A DNA stretch of 42,867 nucleotides from Pseudomonadota bacterium (lineage in GTDB: Bacteria > Pseudomonadota > Gammaproteobacteria > Steroidobacterales > Steroidobacteraceae), in assembly GCA_025356815.1 (NCBI GenBank), contig JANXQL010000106.1:1-42867 (forward strand). Reading direction: 5' to 3'. Shown here piece after piece: positions 8,254 to 16,021 of the stretch. The stretch's first letter is position 1. Every line of letters begins with the position of its first letter. A program made the translations under genes and the position numbers. The notes under the pieces are model-generated. The model was not told the DNA's origin. It did no database searches and saw only the letters and a list, made by a program, of their open reading frames with translations.

Positions 8254-8759
8254 TCCGCCACGAGCTTGACGCGGACCGGGTGCTCCGGGTCGTCCTTCTT
8301 CAGCTCATGGCTCTCGAGCATCGGGTAGCGCAGCACCGTGCTCTTCTGTAGGCGCTGCAGGTACGACAGTGCGGCCGGCAGCGAGCGGGTCTCGGCGGTG
8401 ATGCGCACCACGTGCTTGGCGGGATCAGGCTCGACCTGCAGCAGCGAGACGGTGGATTCGGAGTCCTGTCCGGCAGCCTCGAGCTCTGTCAGCAGCTGCG
8501 ACCAGGGGATCGACAGCTCCGCCTCGATCTTGGCCGCGTCCTCGCCTGACTTCAGTGACCCGGGCAGCTTCGGGGAACGAGCGGCCGTGACCGCGTTGAG
8601 TTCCGCATCGAGGCGATTGCGCTCGTTGACCTGGGAATCGAACATCAGGCCGACCGTGATCGCGACGGCAAGTCCGATCGCGCACAACGACGCGCCGACG
8701 ATCGGCGCCCGGTGCGGACCCGCCACGAAATCCAGGTACAGGGCGGCCGGCTTGCTCAC
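8241..8759 (-). CDS. PilN-like assembly protein
   Basis: 172 residues with one membrane helix near the N-terminus (about 18-38, IVGASLCAIGLAVAITVGLMF), a helical linker, and a ferredoxin-like domain whose LPAALSYLQRLQKS segment matches PilN and the periplasmic part of GspL. It begins with GTG overlapping the preceding stop in a GTGA arrangement. Together with the PilM-like gene it corresponds to a GspL split into two proteins, the arrangement found in type IV pilus and MSHA systems. Confidence 0.7.
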   Translation of the reverse strand: MSKPAALYLDFVAGPHRAPIVGASLCAIGLAVAITVGLMFDSQVNERNRLDAELNAVTAARSPKLPGSLKSGEDAAKIEAELSIPWSQLLTELEAAGQDSESTVSLLQVEPDPAKHVVRITAETRSLPAALSYLQRLQKSTVLRYPMLESHELKKDDPEHPVRVKLVAEWRT

Positions 8760-9571
8760 GCATACACCCGCTGCAGCAGCGCGAGCTCGTGGGTCTGGGC
8801 GCCGGCGCTGCCGTCATCCTCGAGCCACTCCAGATCGGTGCCGGTGAGGGTCGCACCGCGGCGCATCCAGATCGGGGCGTCGACGAACATGCGACCGACG
8901 CCGCTGTTGGCGCGCGTCAGGCGACCGAACGCCTGCAGGCGCTCCAGTTCCACCGTCCAGTCCGACGACAGGCGCGCCATGTGCACGCGATCCCACGCGC
9001 CGTTGGTCAGGTGCACCGCCGACAGCGAACCGTCGTCGAGACTGACGAACCAGGTGTCGTCGGCCGGCAGGCGGTGCCGCCAGGCGTTGAACGCGACCAC
9101 CAGCTGCGGCTGCAGCGAGACCATCTTCAGGCGCGCCGGCAGCAGCGCTTCCTCGAGCGCCGAACGCAGGTTGCCGGGCATCGCGCAGGCGACGTACGCG
9201 TGGCCGGGCGGCGTGTCCGCGAGCGTCACGTTCCAGTCGGCGACGCCGTCACCGAAGGTGTCGGAGAGCACGTAGCGGGCGTGGGTCAGCCGACCCTCGC
9301 TGTCCAGGCGCGTATTGGGCCACGGCACGATGCCGTAGCGCGCCCAGGGGTCCGCGAGGACCACGCGCACCGAGGCGTCCTGCCAGGTCGGTTCGGACAG
9401 CACCTCGGCGAGCTTGGCGAAGGTCGGGCGGATGTCGCCGAAGTGCCCGTTCGGGACGGCGACCTCGGTGGCCGCACCGACCTGCGGGCGCAGGCCCTTC
9501 TCGCGCCTGGCCAGCGCGATCTTCCGCGGGGCGACGTAGATCGCTATCTCATCACGCCAGAGCGGTGACAC
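8756..9571 (-). CDS. PilM/GspL-N-like cytoplasmic assembly protein
   Basis: 271 residues, no membrane segment. The sequence looks like a divergent actin-fold protein of the PilM / GspL cytoplasmic type (VRVVLADPWARYGIVPW, HAYVACAMPGNLRSALEEAL, WFVSLDDGSLSAVHL), though the classic nucleotide-binding motifs are not obvious. The GTG start at 9571 has TGGAGG six bases upstream; the gene overlaps the ATPase gene by 20 bp and the PilN-like gene by 4 bp. By position it bridges the GspE ATPase and the membrane assembly. Confidence 0.65.
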   Translation of the reverse strand: MSPLWRDEIAIYVAPRKIALARREKGLRPQVGAATEVAVPNGHFGDIRPTFAKLAEVLSEPTWQDASVRVVLADPWARYGIVPWPNTRLDSEGRLTHARYVLSDTFGDGVADWNVTLADTPPGHAYVACAMPGNLRSALEEALLPARLKMVSLQPQLVVAFNAWRHRLPADDTWFVSLDDGSLSAVHLTNGAWDRVHMARLSSDWTVELERLQAFGRLTRANSGVGRMFVDAPIWMRRGATLTGTDLEWLEDDGSAGAQTHELALLQRVYA

Positions 9572-11264
9572 GATTGGCCTCCAGGAGTGTAGTCGCGCCT
9601 TGCTGCACGAGATCGAGCGCGGCGGTCCGGATCAGGCGCGAGCCGCCGGCGATCGCCAGTTCCTTCAGGCGGCGCGCGGGGGCACGGGCGACGATCGCCT
9701 CGCGCAGTTCGTCGGTGAGCACCAGCAGCTCGCCGATGGCCTTGCGTCCCTTGTAGCCGGTGCCGCGACAGTGCGCGCAGCCGCGGCCCGAACGGAACTT
9801 CCAGTCGGCCACGGCCGGTAGCATCAGGCCCGACTGCGCGACGAGGTCCGGCGAGGGCTGCACGGGTTCTGCGCACTGCTCGCAGACCATACGCACCAGG
9901 CGCTGAGCGAGGATGCCGTTCAATGCCGAGACGAACGCGTAGGCATCGACCTCCATGTGCGAGAAACGGCCGAGCACGTCGAAGACGTTGTTGGCGTGGA
10001 CGGTGGTGAACACGAGGTGGCCGGTGAGCGCGGACTGGATCGCGATCTGCGCGGTTTCCGGGTCGCGAATTTCGCCGACCATGATCTTGTCGGGGTCGTG
10101 GCGCAGGATCGAGCGCAGGCCGCGCGCGAAGGTGAGGCCCTTCTTCTCGTTGACCGGGATCTGCAGCACGCCCTGCAGCTGGTACTCGACCGGATCCTCG
10201 ATGGTCACGATCTTGTCGTTGCCGGTATTGGTCTCGGACAGGGCCGCGTACAGGGTCGTGGTCTTGCCGCTACCGGTGGGCCCGGTGACCAGCAGCATGC
10301 CGTACGGCAGCTGCGCGAGGCGCCGCAGCCGACGGACGACGTCCTCGTCGAAGCCGAGCCCGCTGAGGCTCAGGCCCTTCAGCTCATCGGTCAGCGCCTG
10401 CTTGTCGAGGATACGCAGCACGGCGTCCTCGCCGTGCACGCTGGGGATGATCGAGACGCGAAAGTCGATCGGCCGGCCCTTGAGCGCGAGCTTGAAGCGG
10501 CCGTCCTGCGGCACGCGGCGCTCGGCGATGTCCAGCTCGCTCATGACCTTGATGCGCGAGATGACCTGCTCGCACAGATCCGGCCCGCCGAGGGTCGCGA
10601 CGTGCACGAGCACGCCGTCGACGCGATAGCGCACCGCGAGGCCGCCGGGGCGGGTCTCGAGGTGGATGTCGCTGGCGCCGGCCTTCAGCGCGTCATAGAC
10701 GGTCGAGTGGACCAGCTTGACGACCGGGCTTGAGTCGGCGCTGATGGTCGCGAGCGACAGGTTCTCGATGTCGCTGTCGATCAGGATCTCGCCGGCCGTG
10801 TCCAGCGTGGCGACGTCCATCGCCCGCATGTCCTGCTCGTGCTTGGCCAGGAACGCGGTGATCTCGCCGGGCGCGGCGAGGTACCAGGTCATGGCGACGT
10901 TCACCTGCAGCTCGAGCCAGCTGCGCAGCGTCGGATCGAACGGATCGCCGATGACGGCGAGGAACTCCTCGCCACGGCGCACGATCACGCAGCCGCGCTT
11001 GCCGCCCTCCGCAGGGCCCAGCACGTCGAAGGCCGGCGGCAGCGCCATCAGCGTCGCGCCATCGAGGACCGGATAGCGCAGCGCGGCACCCAGCGCCGCG
11101 GCGAGCGCATCGCCCGCAAGGCCTGTCGACTCGGCCAGCAGGTCCAGCGCCGAACGGCGCGTCAGCGCGGCCGAGTCGATCGCGGCTCGCAGCACGTGGT
11201 CGGAAAGGGGCGCGGGCGCCCCGCCGCCCACGTTCAGTCCAAGCGATTCCGGAGCGGCACTCAT
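9552..11264 (-). CDS. gspE: Secretion/pilus assembly ATPase GspE
   Basis: 570 residues. An N-terminal GspE-N domain is followed by the RecA-like motor: Walker A GPTGSGKT at 328-335, the Asp box IEDPVE at about 356-361, Walker B region IMVGEIRDPETA at 394-405, and the His box TVHANN at 421-426. A tetracysteine zinc site is formed by C461, C464, C496 and C499 (CEQC and CAHC), as in GspE/PilB. It powers pseudopilin assembly at the cytoplasmic face. ATGA overlap with the upstream gspF stop indicates coupled translation. Confidence 0.96.
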   Translation of the reverse strand: MSAAPESLGLNVGGGAPAPLSDHVLRAAIDSAALTRRSALDLLAESTGLAGDALAAALGAALRYPVLDGATLMALPPAFDVLGPAEGGKRGCVIVRRGEEFLAVIGDPFDPTLRSWLELQVNVAMTWYLAAPGEITAFLAKHEQDMRAMDVATLDTAGEILIDSDIENLSLATISADSSPVVKLVHSTVYDALKAGASDIHLETRPGGLAVRYRVDGVLVHVATLGGPDLCEQVISRIKVMSELDIAERRVPQDGRFKLALKGRPIDFRVSIIPSVHGEDAVLRILDKQALTDELKGLSLSGLGFDEDVVRRLRRLAQLPYGMLLVTGPTGSGKTTTLYAALSETNTGNDKIVTIEDPVEYQLQGVLQIPVNEKKGLTFARGLRSILRHDPDKIMVGEIRDPETAQIAIQSALTGHLVFTTVHANNVFDVLGRFSHMEVDAYAFVSALNGILAQRLVRMVCEQCAEPVQPSPDLVAQSGLMLPAVADWKFRSGRGCAHCRGTGYKGRKAIGELLVLTDELREAIVARAPARRLKELAIAGGSRLIRTAALDLVQQGATTLLEANRVTALA

Positions 11265-12442
11265 CGGATGCTCCCGGCGAGTTCGAAGATCGGAAAGTAC
11301 ATGAGCACGACCACGCCGCCGATGATCAGGCCGATGACCGTCATCATGGCCGGCTCAATCAGGCGGGTCGCGACCTCGACCCAGCGCGACAGCTCCTCGT
11401 CGTAGAACGAGGCGATGCGTTCCATCATTTCACCCATGTTGCCGCTGCGCTCGCCGACCCGCAGCATGCGTTCGGCGACCGGCGTCGTAAGCCCCTGGCT
11501 TGCGAGCGAGTCGGTCATCGACTTGCCTTCGCGCACGGCGCGCGTGGCCGCCGCGAGCCGCGGCTGGGATGCCACCGCGAGCAGTCCGCGGGTCATCTCG
11601 AAGGCGGTCACCACCGGCAGGCCGCCACGCAGCAGCATGCCTACCGTGCGGTACATGCGTGCCAGCTGATAAAGCTCGATCTGTCGCCCGATCGTCGGGA
11701 TGCGCGCGACCGCGCGACCGACGGCCGCGCGAAAGCCCGGCTGCATCACGCCGCGCACGAGCAGCACGGTGGAGACGAGGAATCCGACCAGCACCCCGGT
11801 GCCGTGTGCGGCGAGCAGTTGCCCCCACTTCATCAGCATGCGGGACGCGAACGGCAGTTCGCCGCCAATGTCCTCGTAGATCCCCGAGAAGCGCGGCACG
11901 ACGTAGCCGACGAGGAACAGCACGACCAGGGTGCCTGCACCGAGCAGCACCGCGGGGTAGATGGAAGCGTTGATCAGGCGCTTCTTGAGGACGTCGATCT
12001 GCTGCTGGTAGGCGACGAAGCGTCGTAGCGCCTCGGGAATCGCGCCGCTGCGCTCGGAGGCGCGCACGGTCGCGACGTACAGGGGCGTGAACGTGCTCGG
12101 AAATTCACCGAGCGCGACCGACAGGCTCTGGCCCTCGTAGAGCCGCCGGCGGATGCCCTCAAGCACGTTGCGGATCGCGTCGTCGCGCTCCTTCTCGGTC
12201 AGTGCGTCGATGGCCTCGACCAGCGACAGGCCCGCCTCGAGCAGCGCGATCAGCTCGTTGCTGAACTGCACCAGGCTGAGCTTGGTCCGTCCCAGCGGCG
12301 CGAGGCGCGAGGACGCCTCGAGCGCGATGACCCGCAGCCCGCGCGCCAGTGCCTGACGGCGCGCATCAGCCTCGTCGACCGCGTCCAGCTCGTGGGTCGC
12401 GACCGCTCTGGCGGCATCGAGGACGGTGAGGCGAAAGCGCAT
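11261..12442 (-). CDS. gspF: Secretion platform protein GspF
   Basis: 393 residues with the duplicated GspF domain: first copy FSNELIALLEAGLSLVEAI..., second copy LARMYRTVGMLLRGGLPVV.... Three hydrophobic segments lie at about 165-187, 213-233 and 365-385. GspF/PilC is the polytopic inner-membrane platform that, with the ATPase, drives filament growth. It starts six bases after the gspG stop codon and overlaps gspE by 4 bp. Length and domain layout are standard. Confidence 0.95.
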   Translation of the reverse strand: MRFRLTVLDAARAVATHELDAVDEADARRQALARGLRVIALEASSRLAPLGRTKLSLVQFSNELIALLEAGLSLVEAIDALTEKERDDAIRNVLEGIRRRLYEGQSLSVALGEFPSTFTPLYVATVRASERSGAIPEALRRFVAYQQQIDVLKKRLINASIYPAVLLGAGTLVVLFLVGYVVPRFSGIYEDIGGELPFASRMLMKWGQLLAAHGTGVLVGFLVSTVLLVRGVMQPGFRAAVGRAVARIPTIGRQIELYQLARMYRTVGMLLRGGLPVVTAFEMTRGLLAVASQPRLAAATRAVREGKSMTDSLASQGLTTPVAERMLRVGERSGNMGEMMERIASFYDEELSRWVEVATRLIEPAMMTVIGLIIGGVVVLMYFPIFELAGSIR

Positions 12443-12448
12443 GGAGGG

Positions 12449-12889
12449 TCAGTTGGTCCAGTTGGTGATGTCGGCATCCTCACCGGTACCGCCGGGACGG
12501 CCATCCTTGCCGAGCGAGGACAGGTCGAAATCGCCGTGCTGGCCGGGGCTAACATATAAGTAGGGTCGACCCCAGGGATCCGCCGGCACGCCCTTCTTCA
12601 GATACGGCCCGCCCCAATTGGTTTCGCCGCCGCTCGGCGCCGCCTGCAGTACCGCGAGGCCTTCCTCGGTGGTCGGGTAGCGGCCGAGGTCGAGGCGGAA
12701 CTGGTCCAGCGCCTTGTCGAGCGCGTCGATCTGCGCCTTGGCGACCTTCACCTGCGACTTGCCGACCTGCGCGAAGTAGCGCGGCGCGACGAAGCCGGCG
12801 AGCAGGCCGATGATGACCATCACCACCAGCAGTTCGAGCAGCGTGAAGCCACGCGCGCGGAACAGGTTGGACGACAGGCGACGAGGCAT
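12449..12889 (-). CDS. gspG: Major pseudopilin GspG
   Basis: 146 residues, first gene of the secretion operon. The leader MPRRLSSNLFRARG is cut before FTLLELLVVMVIIGLLAGFVA (Phe1, Glu5). The rest matches GspG closely: RYPTTEEGLAVL, NWGGPYLKKGVPADPWGRPY, and the acidic C-terminal DFDLSSLGKDG calcium loop. The start at 12889 has GGAG eight bases upstream; the longer open frame adds only non-pilin residues. It forms the short pseudopilus of a type II secretion system. The copy of the TAGGGTTTCAC motif 129 bp upstream suggests control by the adjacent two-component system (inference). Confidence 0.95.
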   Translation of the reverse strand: MPRRLSSNLFRARGFTLLELLVVMVIIGLLAGFVAPRYFAQVGKSQVKVAKAQIDALDKALDQFRLDLGRYPTTEEGLAVLQAAPSGGETNWGGPYLKKGVPADPWGRPYLYVSPGQHGDFDLSSLGKDGRPGGTGEDADITNWTN

Positions 12890-13017
12890 GCACGCTACTC
12901 CAGCAATAATCCACCGGGCGCAGGGGGCCGGCATGACAGCCATGCTGCCCTGCCCCCGGCAAGCCTGACAGTCGGCCTTTGGGGGGGGTGCAGCGCGCGC
13001 TTCCCCGTAGCTGGGGC

Positions 13018-13033
13018 TAGGGTTTCACGGTAG
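13018..13033 (-). promoter_or_regulatory. Regulator-binding-like motif, copy 1 (gspG promoter)
   Basis: Plus-strand TAGGGTTTCACGGTAG. It matches the copy at 15141-15156 at 15 of 16 positions, and both have GTAG one helical turn further left. It lies 129 bp upstream of gspG. Recurrence only near the kinase/regulator locus suggests a LuxR-type response-regulator site. Confidence 0.5.
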
Positions 13034-13175
13034 GCGCTGCAGTACCGGGCCAGCGCCAGGCTCCTGCGGGTCAGATATTCATCCTTCGCTTGAATCTAGG
13101 CCAATAACCCCTTGTCGGAAGGTAGGACGAACACGTAGCAGACCCGGCCGAAGAGTCCCTGCAGGACCCCGACCC

Positions 13176-13196
13176 GGGGCGGTGACACCGCTCCCC
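13176..13196. terminator. GC-rich hairpin downstream of the kinase gene
   Basis: GGGGCGG pairs with CCGCTCCCC around TGACA, with a two-base bulge. It lies about 75 bp past the kinase stop. No T-tract follows, so it is at best a weak or Rho-assisted terminator. Confidence 0.25.
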
Positions 13197-13271
13197 GCGG
13201 CCGTTCAGCAACCCGGGGTGAAGGCGCCCTTATGTTAAACGATGACGACGCCGCGGGCCGCCGGCCGCCTC

Positions 13272-15026
13272 TCAGTTCAAGCGCGCGTTCGCCCGGCGGG
13301 CGGCGGTCCCCGCCACCACCGGCCATTCCAGCCGGACCAGCGTGCCTTGTCCCGGAGCGCTGGACACCATGCACCGCCCGCCGCTGCGCTCGGTCCGTTC
13401 GCGCAGGCCCCGCAGGCCGCGCAGTTCGGGGCGATCCACCAGCCGGCGCACATCGCCGCTGATCGCAAAGCCGGTGCCATCGTCCTGGACCGTCACGGCC
13501 AGCGTACCGTCCTCCAGCCGCATCGCCACCTCGACCCGGTGGGCGCCGGCATGGCGGGCGACGTTGTTCAGCGATTCCTGCACCGCCCGATAGACGTTGG
13601 TGCCGAGCATCGGCGGGATATCGGCGTCCTGGACCTCGATGGACGTATCGATCGCGATCTCGGTGTAGACGTCATGCCAGTCACGGCACAGGCTCTTGAC
13701 TGCGGACGCCGCCCCCAGATCGTCGAGCACCGCCGGGCGCAGGTTCATCGAGATGCCGCGCACCTCCTCCATGACCCGCTGCACGCGCTCGACCGCGGAT
13801 TCGACCACGTCGGCGGCATTCTTGGCTTCCTGCCGGCGGGCGAGCACCTGCGCCCGCTCCAGCGAATACTTGATCGCGCTCAGCGACTGGCCGACCGAGT
13901 CGTGCAGGTCCTGTGCGATGCGCTTGCGCTCCTCTTCCTGTGCGCTCATCAGCCGCTCCGACAGGCCTTCCAGCTCGCGCTGCGAGGTGAGCAGCGATTC
14001 CTCGGCGTCGCGGCGCCGGACCACTTCGTCACGCAGCGCGCGATTGGTGGCGGTGAGTTCCGCGGTGCGTTCATCCACCCGGCTCTCCAGCGTCTGGTTG
14101 AGCGTCTTCAGGTTGCGCTCGATGTGGCGCAGCGAGGTGACGTTCGAGACCACGAACGCGACGCGCTGCCAGGGGACTGCCGGCGCACCGCTCGGGTCGC
14201 TCGACACGCGCAGCTCGACGTTGAGGTCGAGCCCGAGCCTCGGGTCGCTCAGCTCGAAGCTGGTCGAGGCCTTCTCGCCGAGCTCGTCGAGCGCCGCATC
14301 GAGCGTACGGCGAAACAGGCAACTTTCATCGCTGCACGCCGGGTGCAGGACGGTGTGCAGGTCGTGGCCGATGGAATCCTGAACCGTGCCGAGCATCCAG
14401 CGCTCGAGGCTGCGGTTCACGCGCACGACGCGGCGGCGGCGGTCGAGCAGACCGACCACCTCCGGGAGCGCGTCGGCGGTACGCTCCCATTCGATCTTGG
14501 CGTGGTAGATGGCCGACAGCGTGCGCGAGCGCTCCGCATCGCCCGCGGTGATCGCGGCGGCGGCGCCGATCATGCGTCGCGTCGTCTCGACCGCGACCTC
14601 GCGCAGCTCGTTCTCCGCGGCATCCGGTGGGGCGAGGAACAGCAGCACATACAGCGGGTCGGTGGGATCGGGAATGGCGCCACAAAACGCCTGCATCGGG
14701 CCGAGCAAGGCCCCAGTGGCGGCCGAATCGGCGGCGCGGCGCTTGGCGGCGATCTGCACCACACGCGTGGGATCCCGCAGCGCCTCGCCGATCGCCGGCA
14801 CCTCGTGCAGGTGGACTGCCCGCATCTGCCAGGCGAGGGGCATGTTCGCGCCGGCCACGGCACGTAGCGTATCGAGGTTCGGTTCGCGCTCGAACACGAC
14901 GGCGAGGGAACCGGGAAACGTGTCGACCAGTGCGCGGCAGGCGACGTCCGCCAGGCGACGGACCGTCACTGCCGAATCGCACGCGGCGGACAGCTGCGTG
15001 ATCAGGCCGACGAGACGCCGCATCAT
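13272..15026 (-). CDS. Cytoplasmic GAF-PAS sensor histidine kinase, NarX/DesK-type (HisKA_3)
   Basis: 584 residues from the ATG at 15026, which has GAGGGG seven bases upstream; an ATG at 15065 would add 13 residues but has a poorer ribosome site. No membrane helix is evident. Order: GAF-like domain (about 10-160), PAS domain (about 185-300), coiled coil (about 305-365), HisKA_3 with the phospho-His in QDLHDSVGQS (H375), and an HATPase with RAVQESLNNVARHAG, DDGTGF and GLRGLRERTE. The PAS domain carries a Cys-x4-Cys pair (HPACSDESC) that could bind metal or sense redox (inference). Such kinases partner with NarL/FixJ regulators, two of which lie just beyond. The TAGGGTTTTAC motif sits upstream, consistent with autoregulation. 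Confidence 0.92.
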   Translation of the reverse strand: MMRRLVGLITQLSAACDSAVTVRRLADVACRALVDTFPGSLAVVFEREPNLDTLRAVAGANMPLAWQMRAVHLHEVPAIGEALRDPTRVVQIAAKRRAADSAATGALLGPMQAFCGAIPDPTDPLYVLLFLAPPDAAENELREVAVETTRRMIGAAAAITAGDAERSRTLSAIYHAKIEWERTADALPEVVGLLDRRRRVVRVNRSLERWMLGTVQDSIGHDLHTVLHPACSDESCLFRRTLDAALDELGEKASTSFELSDPRLGLDLNVELRVSSDPSGAPAVPWQRVAFVVSNVTSLRHIERNLKTLNQTLESRVDERTAELTATNRALRDEVVRRRDAEESLLTSQRELEGLSERLMSAQEEERKRIAQDLHDSVGQSLSAIKYSLERAQVLARRQEAKNAADVVESAVERVQRVMEEVRGISMNLRPAVLDDLGAASAVKSLCRDWHDVYTEIAIDTSIEVQDADIPPMLGTNVYRAVQESLNNVARHAGAHRVEVAMRLEDGTLAVTVQDDGTGFAISGDVRRLVDRPELRGLRGLRERTERSGGRCMVSSAPGQGTLVRLEWPVVAGTAARRANARLN

Positions 15027-15140
15027 GGAAAGGCCCCTCTGGAAACCCCCGTGGGACGAAGGCATCCTGCCTTGCGCATGGACGCGGCCGATAGTCGGCG
15101 GGTCGGGGGGCGGGGGCGCTCGCTGCCGGGTAGAGCCCGG

Positions 15141-15156
15141 TAGGGTTTTACGGTAG
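15141..15156 (-). promoter_or_regulatory. Regulator-binding-like motif, copy 2 (kinase promoter)
   Basis: Plus-strand TAGGGTTTTACGGTAG, abutted by the inverted repeat CCGGG-TAGAG-CCCGG at 15126-15140. It includes the direct repeat CGGTAG at 15138-15143 and 15151-15156. It lies 115 bp upstream of the chosen kinase start and 7 bp past the transglycosylase stop. Confidence 0.5.
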
Positions 15157-15162
15157 ACCGAC

Positions 15163-15777
15163 TCAGGTCGCCCGGGTCAGGAACTGCTTGTACAGGCGTA
15201 GCACGGCCGGGACGTATTCGCGTGTCTCGCGATAGGGCGGGATGGTCTTGCCGTAGCGATCCACGGCGTCCTCGCCCGCGTTGTACGCGGCGAGCGCCAG
15301 CTCGATGTTGTTGTTGTAGCGCTTGAGCAGGTAGCTCAGGTAGCTCGCCCCACCGCGGACGTTCTGCTCCGGATCGAACGGGTTGCCAACGCCATAGCGG
15401 CGCGCGGTCGACGGCAGCAGCTGCATCAGGCCCTGGGCACCGGCCCGCGAAACCGCCCGCGGATCGAAGGCCGATTCAACCGCGATCACCGCGCGCACCA
15501 GCGCCGGATGCACGGCCGCCGTGCGGGCCGCCCGGTCGATCATCCCGGAGTAGGTGGCAGCGCGCTCGCGCCAGTCGCCCCTGATCGCCGTGGCCACCGC
15601 GCCGCGCTGCGGGCTCGGCTCGGGCGGCGACTTGATCAGGAGCGCGTAGCGCGAATCGTCCGGCAGGTTGGTGTAGTGCGTGATCCCCTGCTCGTCCGTG
15701 AACGCGTAGATGTCGGCGCGGGCCCGGGGGGGCGCGAGCAGACAGGACAACGCGAGAACGAAGCAGACAATCCGCAT
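15163..15777 (-). CDS. Periplasmic lytic transglycosylase (SLT domain, DUF4124 N-terminus)
   Basis: 204 residues. A signal peptide at 1-22 is followed by a DUF4124-like segment (DIYAFTDEQGITHYTNLP) and an SLT lysozyme-like domain: catalytic Glu101 in AVIAVESAFDPRAVS, then GAQGLMQLLPSTA, and the AYNAGE motif near 165. It cleaves peptidoglycan glycan strands. Such enzymes often accompany trans-envelope machines, and here it lies inside the regulatory locus of a secretion operon. The start at 15777 was chosen because it begins the signal peptide; the frame is open to 15828. Confidence 0.92.
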   Translation of the reverse strand: MRIVCFVLALSCLLAPPRARADIYAFTDEQGITHYTNLPDDSRYALLIKSPPEPSPQRGAVATAIRGDWRERAATYSGMIDRAARTAAVHPALVRAVIAVESAFDPRAVSRAGAQGLMQLLPSTARRYGVGNPFDPEQNVRGGASYLSYLLKRYNNNIELALAAYNAGEDAVDRYGKTIPPYRETREYVPAVLRLYKQFLTRAT

Positions 15778-15890
15778 GCTGGCCACTCTAGTGCAACCTG
15801 CCCTGCCTATCCTAGGTAGGTCGACCACTTAGCCGCATCTAGGGGGCGGAGGGTAGCGCGGCGGTGGAGTTGACCCAAAAACTGAGACAC

Positions 15891-15920
15891 GGTTCTCAGA
15901 ATTCGTCAATTCTGTGAACC
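15891..15920. promoter_or_regulatory. Long inverted repeat upstream of the first response regulator
   Basis: Arms GGTTCTCAGAATT (15891-15903) and AATTCTGTGAACC (15908-15920) pair at 12 of 13 positions around CGTC. It lies in the 244-bp divergent region between the transglycosylase and the regulator, about 100 bp before the regulator start and 24 bp before motif copy 3. No T-tract follows on the plus strand. It could be an operator or the end of a decayed mobile element. Confidence 0.5.
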
Positions 15921-15943
15921 ATTATGTCGTCAGAGGCAGACAG

Positions 15944-15959
15944 TAGGGTTTCACTGCAG
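15944..15959. promoter_or_regulatory. Regulator-binding-like motif, copy 3 (divergent promoter region)
   Basis: TAGGGTTTCACTGCAG: the left 11 bases equal copy 1 and the right end diverges (CTGCAG instead of CGGTAG). It sits 63 bp before the first response regulator and 167 bp upstream of the divergent transglycosylase, in the same orientation relative to the latter as copies 1 and 2 have to their genes. Confidence 0.4.
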
Positions 15960-16021
15960 TTAAATGCGGTTTATCCCTGCGGTGCACGAAGCACGCAGTA
16001 TGGCAGCTATAGGGAATCGTC

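Larger units (their letters stand above)
12890..13271. other. gspG promoter region between kinase gene and secretion operon
   Basis: About 380 bp without a gene between the end of the kinase gene and gspG. It holds the TAGGGTTTCACGGTAG motif (13018-13033), directly abutted by a CCCC-GTAGCT-GGGG inverted repeat (13003-13016), and a GC-rich hairpin at 13176-13196. No obvious sigma-70 -35/-10 pair could be placed with confidence. Confidence 0.55.

Noticed and set aside
13242-14867. 541-codon plus-strand open frame
   Set aside because: Antisense shadow of the histidine kinase, whose domains are unmistakable on the minus strand.
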